NCBI GenBank assembly: GCA_009746045.1
Contig: RPFO01000667.1
Span: 3,236,273 to 3,300,272 of the forward strand
Direction of reading: 5' to 3'
Source of the DNA: Mesostigma viride
Taxonomy: Eukaryota; Streptophyta; Mesostigmatophyceae; Mesostigmatales; Mesostigmataceae
Length of the DNA stretch: 64,000 bases
Below the pieces are notes generated by a model that had not been told where the DNA came from, searched no databases, and saw only the letters and a program-made list of their open reading frames with translations. A program made the translations under genes and the position numbers. Each line of letters begins with the position of its first letter. Within the stretch, counting starts at the first letter, position 1. This document shows positions 52,301 through 60,040 of this stretch, piece by piece.

Positions 52301-52813
52301 AACGGGCTTGGTATCATGACATGACAACTGTTCAACGCTTCACCACGCATGCTGGTGTAGGAAAGGGTCAGTACCAGGTTTAGCACAAGCATGGCAGCTG
52401 AAGCATCCTACGGGCTGGCCGACTGCCAATGGCTACTGACGTGTCTGCGGCCATGACTGCCATGACCCCGTCTGCATGTTTCGCCCACCGTTCTCTGTGC
52501 ACACAGGCTCTACCGGGACGTGCAGTATGTGCTGCAGTGCCTTCGCTCATTACCTACAGAGACCTCGGTCAAGGCGTCCATCTGGCCGTTGGAAGAATTC
52601 TTGCAAACGCGCTTCGGTTTCGGGCCCCCATCCGCGGCGCGCCCACCACCAGTGGCGCCGCCAAGCCAGGAGCCAACGATAGCGGTGGCCAAGGCAACAT
52701 CCACCCCACTGGCGGACGGGGGTGAGATGAAGGGGGAGACGGCCAGGGAGGATCCACTTGCTGCAGGTAGCCGCTCGGATGCTCCGTCACAGCCGACCGA
52801 GGCAAAGTCATGA
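15441..52813 (+). CDS. VPS54: VPS54, GARP tethering complex subunit (22 exons)
   Basis: Exons: 15441-15662, 17160-17263, 18064-18256, 18744-19040, 19713-19775, 20409-20488, 22695-22842, 24009-24101, 24467-24671, 25891-25979, 26906-27137, 28012-28048, 29044-29215, 30457-30540, 31292-31824, 32871-33024, 46856-46937, 48112-48191, 49630-49794, 50481-50548, 51094-51174, 52507-52813. All introns are GT-AG, phases match throughout, and the sum is 3489 nt (1162 residues). GARP tethers endosome-derived vesicles at the trans-Golgi network. Recognisable blocks in family order: SVLNNPQAGKSWGSW (exon 1), HKLSHYLDIVETHLL (174-272), ADFAGALDVIDDI, LEGLHCFRHTEEHM, RGTLQTQAKAYFDD, RSCQLVLGAGAMQVSGLKSI (exons 16-17) and MIYSKLVAIMKERL (exon 19). 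Exon 15 carries a Ser/Ala/Gly/Asp-rich insertion (about 707-835). Exon 12 is only 37 nt. Exon boundaries are inferred without transcripts. Confidence 0.94.
16107..16968. repeat. Compound tetranucleotide array in VPS54 intron 1
   Basis: About 860 bp of four-base units that change in blocks: GAGA/GACA, long GACA, GGCA, GACA again, alternating GACG-GACA, GACG, GGCG, then back to GACG and GACA. Each change is a single transition at one position of the unit. The ORFs on both strands (Arg/Gly/Thr/Asp/Gln or Pro/Ser/Val/Cys repeats) are artefacts. Confidence 0.95.
19041..19290 (+). repeat. Three downstream copies of the exon-4 end and donor in VPS54 intron 4
   Basis: The junction at 19021-19050 (GCAGGCGCTGCAGCTG|GTGC) recurs at 19104-19130, 19182-19207 and 19245-19270. 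The second copy also repeats following intron sequence (GGTGGATTTGCTGTAAAT against GGTGGATGTGCTATAAAT). All copies have the same orientation. Confidence 0.85.
19797..19820 (+). repeat. Copy of the exon-5 end and donor in intron 5
   Basis: The exon-5 junction at 19760-19783 (ACAAGATCTTG|GTGGGTGG) is repeated here with 23 of 24 bases identical. Confidence 0.8.
20639..21922 (-). mobile_element. 5'-truncated non-LTR retrotransposon with restriction-like endonuclease domain, inside VPS54 intron 6
   Basis: AGCCAATATATATAT at 20624-20638 and 21923-21937 flanks the element as a target-site duplication of at least 15 bp. On the minus strand an open frame (first ATG 21881, stop 20772, 369 codons) shows a CCHC cluster (C164, C167, H177, C181) followed by RPDIVVLDF...LLIDVSV (PD 232-233, D249). 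That is the layout of the C-terminal restriction-like endonuclease of RLE-type or Dualen-type non-LTR elements. The reverse transcriptase is missing because of 5' truncation. It is antisense to VPS54, and the intact frame suggests recent insertion. Confidence 0.85.
22867..22928 (+). repeat. Two copies of the exon-7 end and donor in intron 7
   Basis: The exon-7 junction (CAAAGGAAAAG|GTGCGGCTG at 22832-22851) recurs at about 22867-22893 and 22898-22928. The second copy keeps an intact GTGCGG donor. Confidence 0.85.
23655..23774 (+). repeat. 24-bp minisatellite, five units (VPS54 intron 7)
   Basis: Units of about 24 bp contain ACCGACCAAAGAGTAGGCA with small variations. Confidence 0.9.
24165..24335 (+). 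repeat. 22-bp minisatellite, about eight units (VPS54 intron 8)
   Basis: Tandem units resemble TGCCTGCCTGTGCCTGCGCC; the third and fourth quarters drift to GTGACTGCGCCCA. Confidence 0.9.
25187..25330 (+). repeat. 27-bp minisatellite, five units (VPS54 intron 9)
   Basis: Units contain TATGCTGTTGAAGAATAGAT, and the last unit is diverged. Confidence 0.9.
25605..25770 (+). repeat. 24-bp minisatellite, about six units (VPS54 intron 9)
   Basis: Units contain TTGGTGGCCATTCTGTACT. This is a second, unrelated array in the same intron. Confidence 0.9.
26395..26843. mobile_element. Non-autonomous DNA transposon (MITE-like), VPS54 intron 10
   Basis: 25-bp terminal inverted repeats at 26395-26419 and 26819-26843 (outer bases TGACGCTA, inner GGCGAGAAAC) match at 23 positions. 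The 449-bp interior has no ORF of note and holds two similar internal segments (GCAATCGACAGATCTC and GCAATCGATAGATCTC). No clear target-site duplication is seen. It ends about 60 bp before exon 11. Confidence 0.7.
27499..27748 (+). repeat. 19-bp minisatellite, about 13 units (VPS54 intron 11)
   Basis: Near-identical units GTGTGCAGGGATTGTGGAT. ORFs on both strands across it (CAGIVDVCRDCGCVQGLW and similar) are artefacts. Confidence 0.95.
29244..29309 (+). repeat. Copies of the exon-13 end and donor in intron 13
   Basis: 29212-29232 (exon end GGAG, donor GTGGGT, then GCTGGCGCACG) recurs at 29289-29309 with 20 of 21 bases identical. A weaker copy is at about 29244-29262. Confidence 0.8.
29420..29706. 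mobile_element. MITE with TA flanks (Tc1/mariner-like), VPS54 intron 13
   Basis: Inverted termini of about 25 bp start CACCCCC and end CACGTTTAAGATT. The 287-bp element is flanked by TA on both sides (29418-29419 and 29707-29708), as expected for Tc1/mariner targets. The core repeats GATCTTAAAC in both orientations and carries no transposase. Confidence 0.75.
32325..32702. repeat. 11-bp minisatellite, about 34 units (VPS54 intron 15)
   Basis: Units of ACACAACCATG with occasional ATCATG or CATCACC variants; degenerate units begin near 32270. Confidence 0.95.
33352..46782. repeat. 13.4-kb satellite of about 336 40-bp units in VPS54 intron 16
   Basis: The unit contains CTCCTTGCACTGGTACGTGA followed by TCACTTATTCCCATCACTAG, so it includes the palindrome GTGATCAC. 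Units of 39 bp (one C missing) are scattered at both ends (33.6-37.5 and 43.8-46.7 kb). From about 37,500 to 43,840 I see only identical 40-bp units. Units with extra C occur only at the outermost edges. Each unit has a donor-like CTG|GTACGT. The intron is 13.8 kb; all others are 0.4-2.2 kb. Confidence 0.97.
47020..47047 (+). repeat. Copy of the exon-17 end and donor in intron 17
   Basis: TGTTCATCGACCTGGTACAA repeats the end of exon 17 (TGTTCATCGACCTGGTGCAA) about 103 bp downstream. The donor GG|TGAG is changed to GATGAG, so the site is dead. Confidence 0.85.
47399..47626. repeat. 57-bp minisatellite, four units (VPS54 intron 17)
   Basis: Four nearly identical units that contain AACAGGGGTGCTCGCTAACT and TCTAGCGTTGCAAGGCCACT. 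Confidence 0.95.
48178..48509 (+). repeat. 39-bp array built from the exon-18 end and donor (VPS54 intron 18)
   Basis: Exon 18 ends CCGCATCGCGCAG|GTATGG. The following six units of 39 bp each contain CCGCATCGCGCAGGT (one CATCACGCAGGT) plus GGCTGTTAGAGGATGATGGG. A more complete diverged copy (GCTGGACCGCACCGTGCAAG) is at 48481-48500. Confidence 0.92.
49240..49560. repeat. CTCCTG/CTCCCG hexanucleotide array (VPS54 intron 18)
   Basis: CTCCTG units give way to CTCCCG and then to CTTGCT-type units, ending about 70 bp before exon 19. The poly-Leu, Ala-Pro and Ser-Gly or Arg-Glu ORFs are artefacts. Confidence 0.95.
49851..50076 (+). repeat. Several copies of the exon-19 end and donor in intron 19
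   Basis: Exon 19 ends GATGATGAAGGGGCTGGTCAAG followed by GTGGGC. Related segments are at 49852-49880 (intact AAGGTGGGTG), 49911-49922, 49934-49957, 49979-50013 and 50047-50076. Confidence 0.85.
50656..50688 (+). repeat. Copy of the exon-20 end in intron 20
   Basis: GCGGTTCAGCTGGTGTTTGT followed by CTGCGTGGC resembles the exon-20 end and donor (GCGGTGCAGCTGGTGTTCGG then GTACGTGGC). Confidence 0.7.
51518..51787. repeat. 45-bp minisatellite, six units (VPS54 intron 21)
   Basis: The unit is 45 bp, a multiple of three, and so stays open as a 15-residue repeat (MYRARMPLGIMIGNV). It is intronic and is judged non-coding. Confidence 0.93.
52119..52329. repeat. 25-bp minisatellite, about eight units (VPS54 intron 21)
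   Basis: Units contain ATGGCATGACAACGGGCTTG. Confidence 0.93.
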
Positions 52814-53117
52814 GCTAGCATGACAGCCTTCTGTGTTGCCTTGGCGCTTGAGTTCTTCGTTGGATTGTGAGCTTGTTTTGCATCGTTCATGCAAGCGCAG
52901 GCATAGTGAGCTTGTGTAGCTTAGCTCGCTTTAGCCCGCACGTGGCGAACGGCACAGCGGCGGTGACACTATCCTGTGACACCCAAGTTCATCCTATGCA
53001 TTTAGTCCTGTACTAGCCAGCCAACGTGCAGGCCCCCAAAAAGAGTGCCTCAACTGGCTGGTACAACCAAGAGCAGGCGCTGCCAGCGATGCGCTTGCCT
53101 AGGATATGGTAGGCAGG

Positions 53118-54277
53118 AGCATTAATTAATTAATTAATTAATAGACGCGTGACTGCGTCACGTGAGCATAAGTCCTCAGTGGGAGGGGAACATGGGATGG
53201 AATGGATGGTGTAAGCTATCTAGGAACTAGTTACAGGGTTGTGGGCACCGCGGCCCGAATCGCTATGAATTCCGTACGCGGTCACACGCGGAGCACCCAC
53301 AGGCTTGGGGGTGGTCTCCTTCATCACTACTTGCCATCCATCCTTGCGTACCATCTGCCTCCATATGACAGACAAACCAGGAGGCTGCCCGGGTGTGAGC
53401 CCGTCACGTCTAGTGTAGCACATGTCCATGCCGAGTCTATCACGAAAAGTCCACGGGTGGCGGCCCTGCCGCGCGCGGCCGGGGGCACGCCAGGTGAGGA
53501 CATATCGCCCAGGCTGGGCGGGCTTGGTGACAGCTAGTCTATCTGATGTGTCTACCTGATCTGTGCGGGCCAGGTGCCCGGCTAGGCCCAGGCGCCGGTG
53601 CCTAATTATGTGGGAAAAATAGGGCAAATCAGCGTACAAATCCTCATTACCAATGTGCAAACCACAGGGGATGTTAAGGGCCTTGCGCAGCATCTTGGGG
53701 ACGTTGCCGTCGAGTCGTTGCTCCAGCTCCTGCGTCAGTGCCCAGGTCTCGGCGCCGCAGGTCAGGATCGATCGTCAGAATGACCACAATTGAAGAGTTC
53801 GAACGCTTGACGATCCGGGGTAGGGCGGGGTTGCTCCACCAGCGGCAGTGGTCATGGAGCTGCGCCCACGCCATGCCGATCCGTGTCGTCAGGTCGTCCT
53901 CGCAGTCGGGAAGCCAACTGCCGAGCAGCTTGAAGCGGCCTGAAGTAGGGTAGTTGACCTCGGTGTCGTCTAAGAGGCGGAGTGTGGGTGGGGGCCCTGC
54001 CATGCCGAGGGCCAGGGCCTCTGTTTAATTTGGGGCTGATTTCTAGACCAACCGCCCGAGCCTCGAGCGCCAGCCAGTCCAGCCAAAGTTGGGCAGACTC
54101 CGGCTCAGTCTCGATGAGCGTGATGTCGTCGGCATAAATGAGGTCAGCTAGTAAATTCTGCTTGTTAGTCGGCCCCCCTTCCCCAAGCTCGTTCGTGATC
54201 CCTAGGCCAGGGGCACGGCCTGCAATGCTAGCAAAGCGAGCACGTGCCTGGCGCCTGGGAGCTAGGGGGGTCGTCCT
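53118..54277 (-). mobile_element. LINE fragment with YADD reverse-transcriptase box
   Basis: Reading the minus strand: RRQARARFASIAGRAPG, LADLIYADDITLIETEPES (catalytic YADD at about 54125-54150), LEISPKLN, then DDLTTRIGMAWAQLHDHCRW, GAETWALTQELEQRLDG, RRLGLAGHLARTDQVD and LSVIWRQMVRKDGWQVV. A frame break near 53770-53790 makes it a pseudogene. The 3' end has the same stem-loop and ATTA microsatellite as the nested LINE at 9957-10607. Confidence 0.88.
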
Positions 54278-54412
54278 CTATGAAGTGAGACAACTATGCC
54301 TGGACGCATGGCGATCCAACGCCGTGACCTGAGCCCACTTGGCCTTGTGCATCATCTTTTTCCAAATCACGGAGAGGCCTAGGCCCCCCATATCCCTAAT
54401 AAATATGCCTTA
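54278..54412 (-). mobile_element. C-terminal fragment of a second LINE family
   Basis: The minus strand reads FIRDMGGLGLSVIWKKMMHK, AKWAQVTALDRHASRHSC, then stop at 54278-54280. It parallels the LSVIWRQMVRKDRWQ region of the neighbouring LINE but is a different family. A piece is also at 4377-4417. Confidence 0.7.
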
Positions 54413-54435
54413 ATGAATTTCTCCGTTGTGAGCGG

Positions 54436-54662
54436 AACAGCGTTACGTGAGCATAAGTCCTCAGTACAGTCGAGTGGGATGGGATGGAATGGGATGGGAT
54501 GGGATGGGATGGAGGGAGGGAGCTAGCCATCTAAGACCTAGTTACGGGGTGGTGGGCACCACGGCCCGAATCACTGTGAATGCCATACTTGGTCACACAC
54601 GGGGCCCCCACTGACTTGGGGGCGGTCCCCTTCATGATTACCTGCCACCTATCCTTGCGCAG
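54436..54662 (-). mobile_element. Short 5'-truncated LINE 3' end
   Basis: The minus strand encodes RKDRWQVIMKGTAPKSVGAP to the stop, then a (TCCCA)n stretch and the shared GGACTTATGCTCACG 3' region. It is the same family as 53118-54277. Confidence 0.85.
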
Positions 54663-54995
54663 GAGTGAACGTCAACACTGGATGTTGTACATAAAGCGGA
54701 TTCTCCAGATTTCTAGCCCGTGATGTAGTCTCATTGATATGCAATTTTCCTCACCTAGAATTAAGCAAAGCGACCTTTTATGGAAGGGGTCGCCCTCGAA
54801 GCCTAGCATGGCATTGGGGTCCAGGCACCAACATCCCAAGTATCATCGAGAACGGTTGACCATCCCTGAGAAGCACCTGGCAGAGTCCATGATACCCACA
54901 TAGGCGTGCATACACTTGCATTGGAATGCAGAGCTCCACAGGTAACCAAACGCCACCAATGTTCATGCAAGCAAATAGCTGCTGGCCGCCATGAC

Positions 54996-57169
54996 CTACC
55001 CCCTGGAAGGCAGGCCATCCAACGTCTGCTGCCGCGCCACCGTCTCATCACCAAGGCACACAAAGTTCTCGTGCATCGCACGGCCCGGCCGGCAGTGCCA
55101 AAACTCTCCCCACGCAGACTCCAGCAGAAGCCCTGACATCCGCAGGTCGATGGCCTTCTTGGCGTAGCTGGTCTTAATCAGATCCGCCATGGCCGCGTAC
55201 TGTGGCAATACCAGGGGCACACAGGGATCGCCGCGTGAGCGAGGATGACAAGGTGTTCAAAGGTGGCCCAAGGTGGCAAAAGGTGGCAAAAGGTGGCAAA
55301 AGGTGGCAAAAGGTGGCAAAAGGTGGCAAAAGGTGGCAAAAGGTGGCAAAAGGTGGCAAAAGGTGGCAAAAGGTGGCAAAAGGTGGCAAAAGTTGGAAAT
55401 GTGGCAAAAGGTGGCCAAAGGTGGCCAAAGATAGGTGGGAAGAAGGGCGTAAGGGCCAGACATGCACGCATGCTGCGTGCAGACACATCAAGGCGTCAGG
55501 CATGACAAACTCAACACTTGGAAGGTCTATGCCAAGGACCCCGAGTGTTCATCCACGCCACTGTCCTAGGATTGGTTTGCACACCCATGCGCACACTCAA
55601 ATTCTGGGGCCTGCCAGGATAGCGCAAAGGCCAGTGGCGTGCCTGCCAGCATCCCACATTGTGCACAGGGGTTTACGGCAACAGGAAGCGGCCTCGCAGC
55701 CAGCTGCTGAGCGGGCATCATGCACACGATGTCACGATTGCATGGATCTCTGCCAAGGTGCCTATGGCTCTCTCACGCGCAGCATCTACGACTGTCCCAT
55801 GCCAAGCACCGACTGCTCGTCAGGCATGCAGTTCCTGTCCTTCATGACTCGCCGCCAAGGTATCAACTGCCATCTCACGCCAAGGTACCTTGCATCGCGG
55901 CCACATCCACGCGCGCCGTCGGCCGAGTGCAAACTTGGAGTGCAGCCCCGCGCGCCACTGCCGCGGGCGCGCCTGCTTGCCGCGACCCGCCCTGCAAAAC
56001 AGCGCGTCATAGACCGCACGCCCAAACGCGCTCTGCCTGTACTTGTCCTTGCGGCCGCCATCCGCCACGATCTCTTGCACCCGGTTGCTGAAACAGTAGA
56101 ACCCTGTCTCGTGCCGCAGGCTGCTGTTGACCAGGTCTGGCAGCAGCTCGCCAAACCCCCCATGCCGCAGCCGGTCCTTGAGGAAGAAAGTTACGTCGTT
56201 CAGGTGCTCGTAGTGTTCCGCCAGGTACTGCAGGTAGCTGAGCGCGACTCGCCCTGCAGGGCTGCGCTCGCGATCATTCCAGCTGGTGCACCCTGCCAGG
56301 TGGGGGGGCACCTCGGGCGGCCTCCCGCACTTGACGTATACCACCAGGTCCACGTTGGAGCAGGAGAGGCCCGACACGAGGGACATGATCGGCCACTCAC
56401 ACTGCACGACCACCACGGTCGCGCGGTGGGTGCGGGGGGGCGCAATGGGGCCATAGCCGCCCATGGCCGGCGGGCACCCATTAATGCACGAGGAGACTGC
56501 AGCGTATTTCTGGTACCCACGCACGCCGGTGGGGTCCCCCCCCCAAGCGATGGATGCGTTGTGGTCGGGAGGGGGGTGCCCCGGGTGCGCATTGTGCGCA
56601 GAAAAGGGGGCACGCGGTGTGGTTGGCAACGCAGGGGCCAGGGACCCCCTGGCGTGCGAACTGGGAGCTGGCGATGGGGAGGTTCCCAATCCACCGTGGC
56701 GGCTGGGCGCGCTGTGGTTGCCCCGCGGTCGCAGGTGCAGGAACTCTCGCAAGTGCGGCACCCGTTGGACCGCGCTCTGCAACGGCGCACGGACGAGGGG
56801 GCCCTGTTGACGGATAGCGGATGAGGACGGGGGCTGGTCCGATGCGTGGTCCTGACGGGCTGCGACCGCTTGCCCGTGGCTATTTTTGGCTGCGTCTGCC
56901 GGCCCATGACTCCTACCTGAGTCGCCCCTGGCTGGCTGGTTAGGTGGGTGGCGAGGCATGGCTACCGCAGAGGGCAAGTTGGCGCGGTGTTCCAGAGAGG
57001 GCGGTGGTGGCGTCTCCAGCGCAAGCCAGAGTGTGTAAAGAGCACCCACGGCCGCCAGCATCAGCACAGACGCCAGGACAGAGATGACGACAGCACATAT
57101 ACGGGGCCTGAGCCGGGCCCGTGCTGCGGGGAGGGTGCCCCCATCGTCAGGAGGCATCGGTGATGTCAT
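54996..57169 (-). CDS. DUF3431 type II membrane protein, copy B (two exons)
   Basis: Exon 1 is 57169-55889 and exon 2 is 55199-54996, joined in phase 0 (AAG|GTACC, CCACAG|TAC), giving 494 residues. The start MTSPMPPDDG is followed by a membrane anchor at about 23-48, a Pro/His/Ser-rich stem, and the domain from about 245 (ATVVVVQCEWPIMSLVSGLS, KCGRPPEVPPHLAGCTSW, FFLKDRLRHGGFGELLPDL, RRRAWMWPRCK, then SAWGEFWHCRPGRAMHENFV). It shares the intron position, junction residues and most domain motifs with copy A, but has a much shorter stem. Likely Golgi lumenal; the reaction is unknown. Confidence 0.85.
55258..55432. repeat. 10-bp minisatellite in the intron of DUF3431 copy B
   Basis: About 14 units of AGGTGGCAAA on the plus strand, ending some 60 bp from the exon-2 acceptor. 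Confidence 0.95.
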
Positions 57170-58718
57170 CCAGGCTGGGAGGACGCCAGGGATTCACGCG
57201 ACTCTACGTGCAGTGCCACGAGGAAGAAAGACCAGATAGTGACGAGACCACCACCCGCGATGACCATGGTACCTTCCTCGTACCAGCTGGACGGATTAAG
57301 CAGACGTTTTCGTGGCTGGCCACGGGGAATATCTTAGCGCCCATGCCGTGTGCAAACGGTTGGAAACTGCGCAAGTCGAGTAGCAAATTAACCATCGATG
57401 CTTTGCAGAACTGGCACAGCACACCGTTCAGGAAAGCATTTCTGCAGGTCAGTCAAGGGTCCAAAGCACCGAATGAGCCCGGAAGTTTGGTGCGGCAAAC
57501 AGGGGTGACTCCAACGCCGTTTGCACCGAACGGAGTGACCATGCGGCAGCGAGGTATGCTGGCCTCAACGGCTTGCTAAGACGATGGGCGCTTCTCGTAC
57601 GATTGTAATTACCAGACGGCATGTCCGTGGACGCTCACGGACGGCGGCGCGGTATACGACACAACACCTAAGCCAAACCATAATCTATCTGATACCAACA
57701 AGCCGGCTACTTGGCGAACATCTGGTCATCGGTCATCGCTTGATAGCACGGCGTAAAGGATGGAATTGCGGTGGTTTGTACTGGTTTCTTCATAATCCTC
57801 GGACACTGAGCACCTCTACACGTTATTATACCATCGCATGCAGACCTGGATCACACCTAAACCGGTGCTGCAATATCGCCGTCGGTCAGGCCGTCGGCAC
57901 CAGTTTGCACGGCGATGGGATTTTGGACGTTCAGTTCAGTTCAGTTTATTTATCCCGCCAGTTAATTTTGGACGAACCCTTGTGCAGCTTTGACGTTTCT
58001 AGAATGCAATGCAATTATTACGCCTCTTTCATGGTTCTGGGGAATGGGTAATATGGGTATCATAGATATAAACGATACTGTACACAAAATGGATATCTAG
58101 TAGAATATCTAATGATTCTAATCTACATAGCAATGATATAAAGAAAAAAATGTCTCCTATAAGTACATCCTGTCCAGTGACCAGTGTCCACCGTAACCAG
58201 TAATGAGCTAATCAGATAATCATCCTACAATAGGTAAAATCGGTATGTCGGTTTGGCTATCTCTTTTGGCGTTTCTTGCCTATTTGGAATATTTTTAACA
58301 TTTCGCAATTTTGGCGCGAAGTTGAACGCTCACGAAAGCTCTCTCTCTCTCGAATTCACGGCTGGGGTTCGATTTGTGTATGGCAGCATAATGCATCGAT
58401 TTGGGCATCCTGGCCACAGCAGGCCACAGCCCACAGGACATTCCTGTTGCCTTCACGCCGCGGTCACGCGTTAAGTTTACAACTACGGTTCGCCGAGGGT
58501 TGTAGTGAAATGGCTACGCACAGTAATGGCTGCCGCATGAGGCTCTTCACCAATGATGTCCCACCGTGCATGACAATCGTTTTTGCTGTTACCTGTTGCC
58601 TCTCTGGCTGCCTGTGCAGTGCTGCTACTAGCAACTGTATATGCAATCCAGCGCTGTCAAGGCTTAGGCAGACTTAAGGATGAATTAGCACTTAACCTTC
58701 GAAGCACTATTGCTTCGG
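57170..58718. other. Intergenic, AT-richer, nothing recognised
   Basis: Upstream region of DUF3431 copy B and of the small ORF at 58719. Short ORFs here lack family or splice support. A (TTCAG)n-like motif is near 57942-57955 and AT-rich DNA lies at 58050-58150. Confidence 0.5.
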
Positions 58719-59111
58719 ATGACGGGAATGGCACGTGCAACCTCTAGTCTGGGGCGAGAGGTGGGTATTGCTGTCCTGCTTGCTTTGGGTTGCGCGAGCG
58801 CTTACGGAGCTCTAGTGAATAGAAACAATCTTCAGGAAGAATGCGCCCATCTCCGAGAAACAATAGGTTTTTTGCGTGACCGCGAACGCGAAAACCGCGA
58901 AAGTGCTGAGGCGCTGCGGAAGGACGTGCTTATGGAGTTGGATGGGCGTTGGATGCGGTCTAAACGTGAGCGAGTGCAGCAGATATTTGATAAGTATCTG
59001 AGCGACAAGCCGGGGACTTCAGGTGATTGGCCGTCCAAAACATGCCATTTTTATATAACAGAACCATGTGCACCGCGATATATAAGTGACGAGGACGTGA
59101 GAGCTTCTTAG
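58719..59111 (+). CDS. Small single-exon membrane protein with coiled coil, unknown
   Basis: 130 codons from ATG 58719. There is one hydrophobic segment at about 12-32 (EVGIAVLLALGCASAYGALV), then a charged heptad-like helix (EECAHLRETIGFLRDRERE, SAEALRKDVLMEL) and a short soluble tail with two Cys. The hydrophobic anchor plus helix makes chance unlikely, but no family is recognised. Codon use is less GC-biased than in VPS54. Confidence 0.5.
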   Translation: MTGMARATSSLGREVGIAVLLALGCASAYGALVNRNNLQEECAHLRETIGFLRDRERENRESAEALRKDVLMELDGRWMRSKRERVQQIFDKYLSDKPGTSGDWPSKTCHFYITEPCAPRYISDEDVRAS

Positions 59112-60040
59112 CGTAGCGGGGGTGTCGCAAAAGTACCCCATCTGCGTTTTCGTTAACTTCGTTGATGATTGTGGTGCGCGAGTCCCTTTTGCGGTGGTCC
59201 GATGCTAGCCGGGAGATACGGCTCTATTATCTCGTTGCCTGGGTTGAGGCCGCTATGTCAATCAGCCAACTTCCTTACCCTAGAAAGGTTGCTGCCGTCC
59301 GACCAGGCGCCCTCCCTATACTTTTTAGGTTCTGGGCGAGTAACCGTGGATAGTGCTGACAAGTGCCTGCCATCATAGCATGAAAAGTGCCCGTCCAATG
59401 AATGAATGCGCCACCTCCTAATGCTGCTAACACACTGTGTGTATGTGCGTGCATGTGCGGCTCCATGCCTCCACGTGGCGTGTGCGTCTTCGTCATGCGC
59501 GCACCGCGATCATCCCGCGTGTGTTGCCGTTCCGACCACGAGGTGACCGCAGGCGGCGCACCCCCCGGCTTCATGGTGTGAGGCATGGCCAATGCCATGC
59601 CACGTGCGCCATGCGCCATGGCCCATGCAACATGCCACATGCCACGTGGCTGATGGCTGATGCTCCACGCGACATGAGCCATGCGCTGCCCGAGCTGGAA
59701 GGCCCTCATGTCGGTTTGTCATGTCGACTCGTCAAGGCACTGCGTGGCAGCCCTGGAAAACTCGGGAGCCCGACCGCCTGTTGTGCCCTTGCTGCACGGT
59801 GGTCTGTTGCGGTCGATTCGCTATGCCCCCGTCGAGCATGGAGGCGACATTTTGTCACAGAATGTGCATACTTGCTGCCCCGGGCCGCACATCCCTGCGT
59901 GGTGGACCACACAGGGCGCCCGCGGGTTGTGGGAATGCGGCTGCACGTAGACTGCCTCACGTGGGTACCAATAAAGTTTATATGTAAATATGTAAAATTT
60001 TTTATTTGTCTGATCAAAGTGGATCTAATCGGATTTACAT
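59112..60040. other. Intergenic with degenerate CATGCCA/CATGGC repeats
   Basis: 59575-59690 is rich in imperfect ATGCCATGCC, ATGCGCCATGG and CCACGTGG motifs. No supported gene. Confidence 0.45.

Noticed and set aside
55202-56824. 540-codon plus-strand ORF
   Set aside because: It is antisense to the DUF3431 copy-B domain and runs through the 10-bp repeat; GC-rich sequence leaves antisense frames open.
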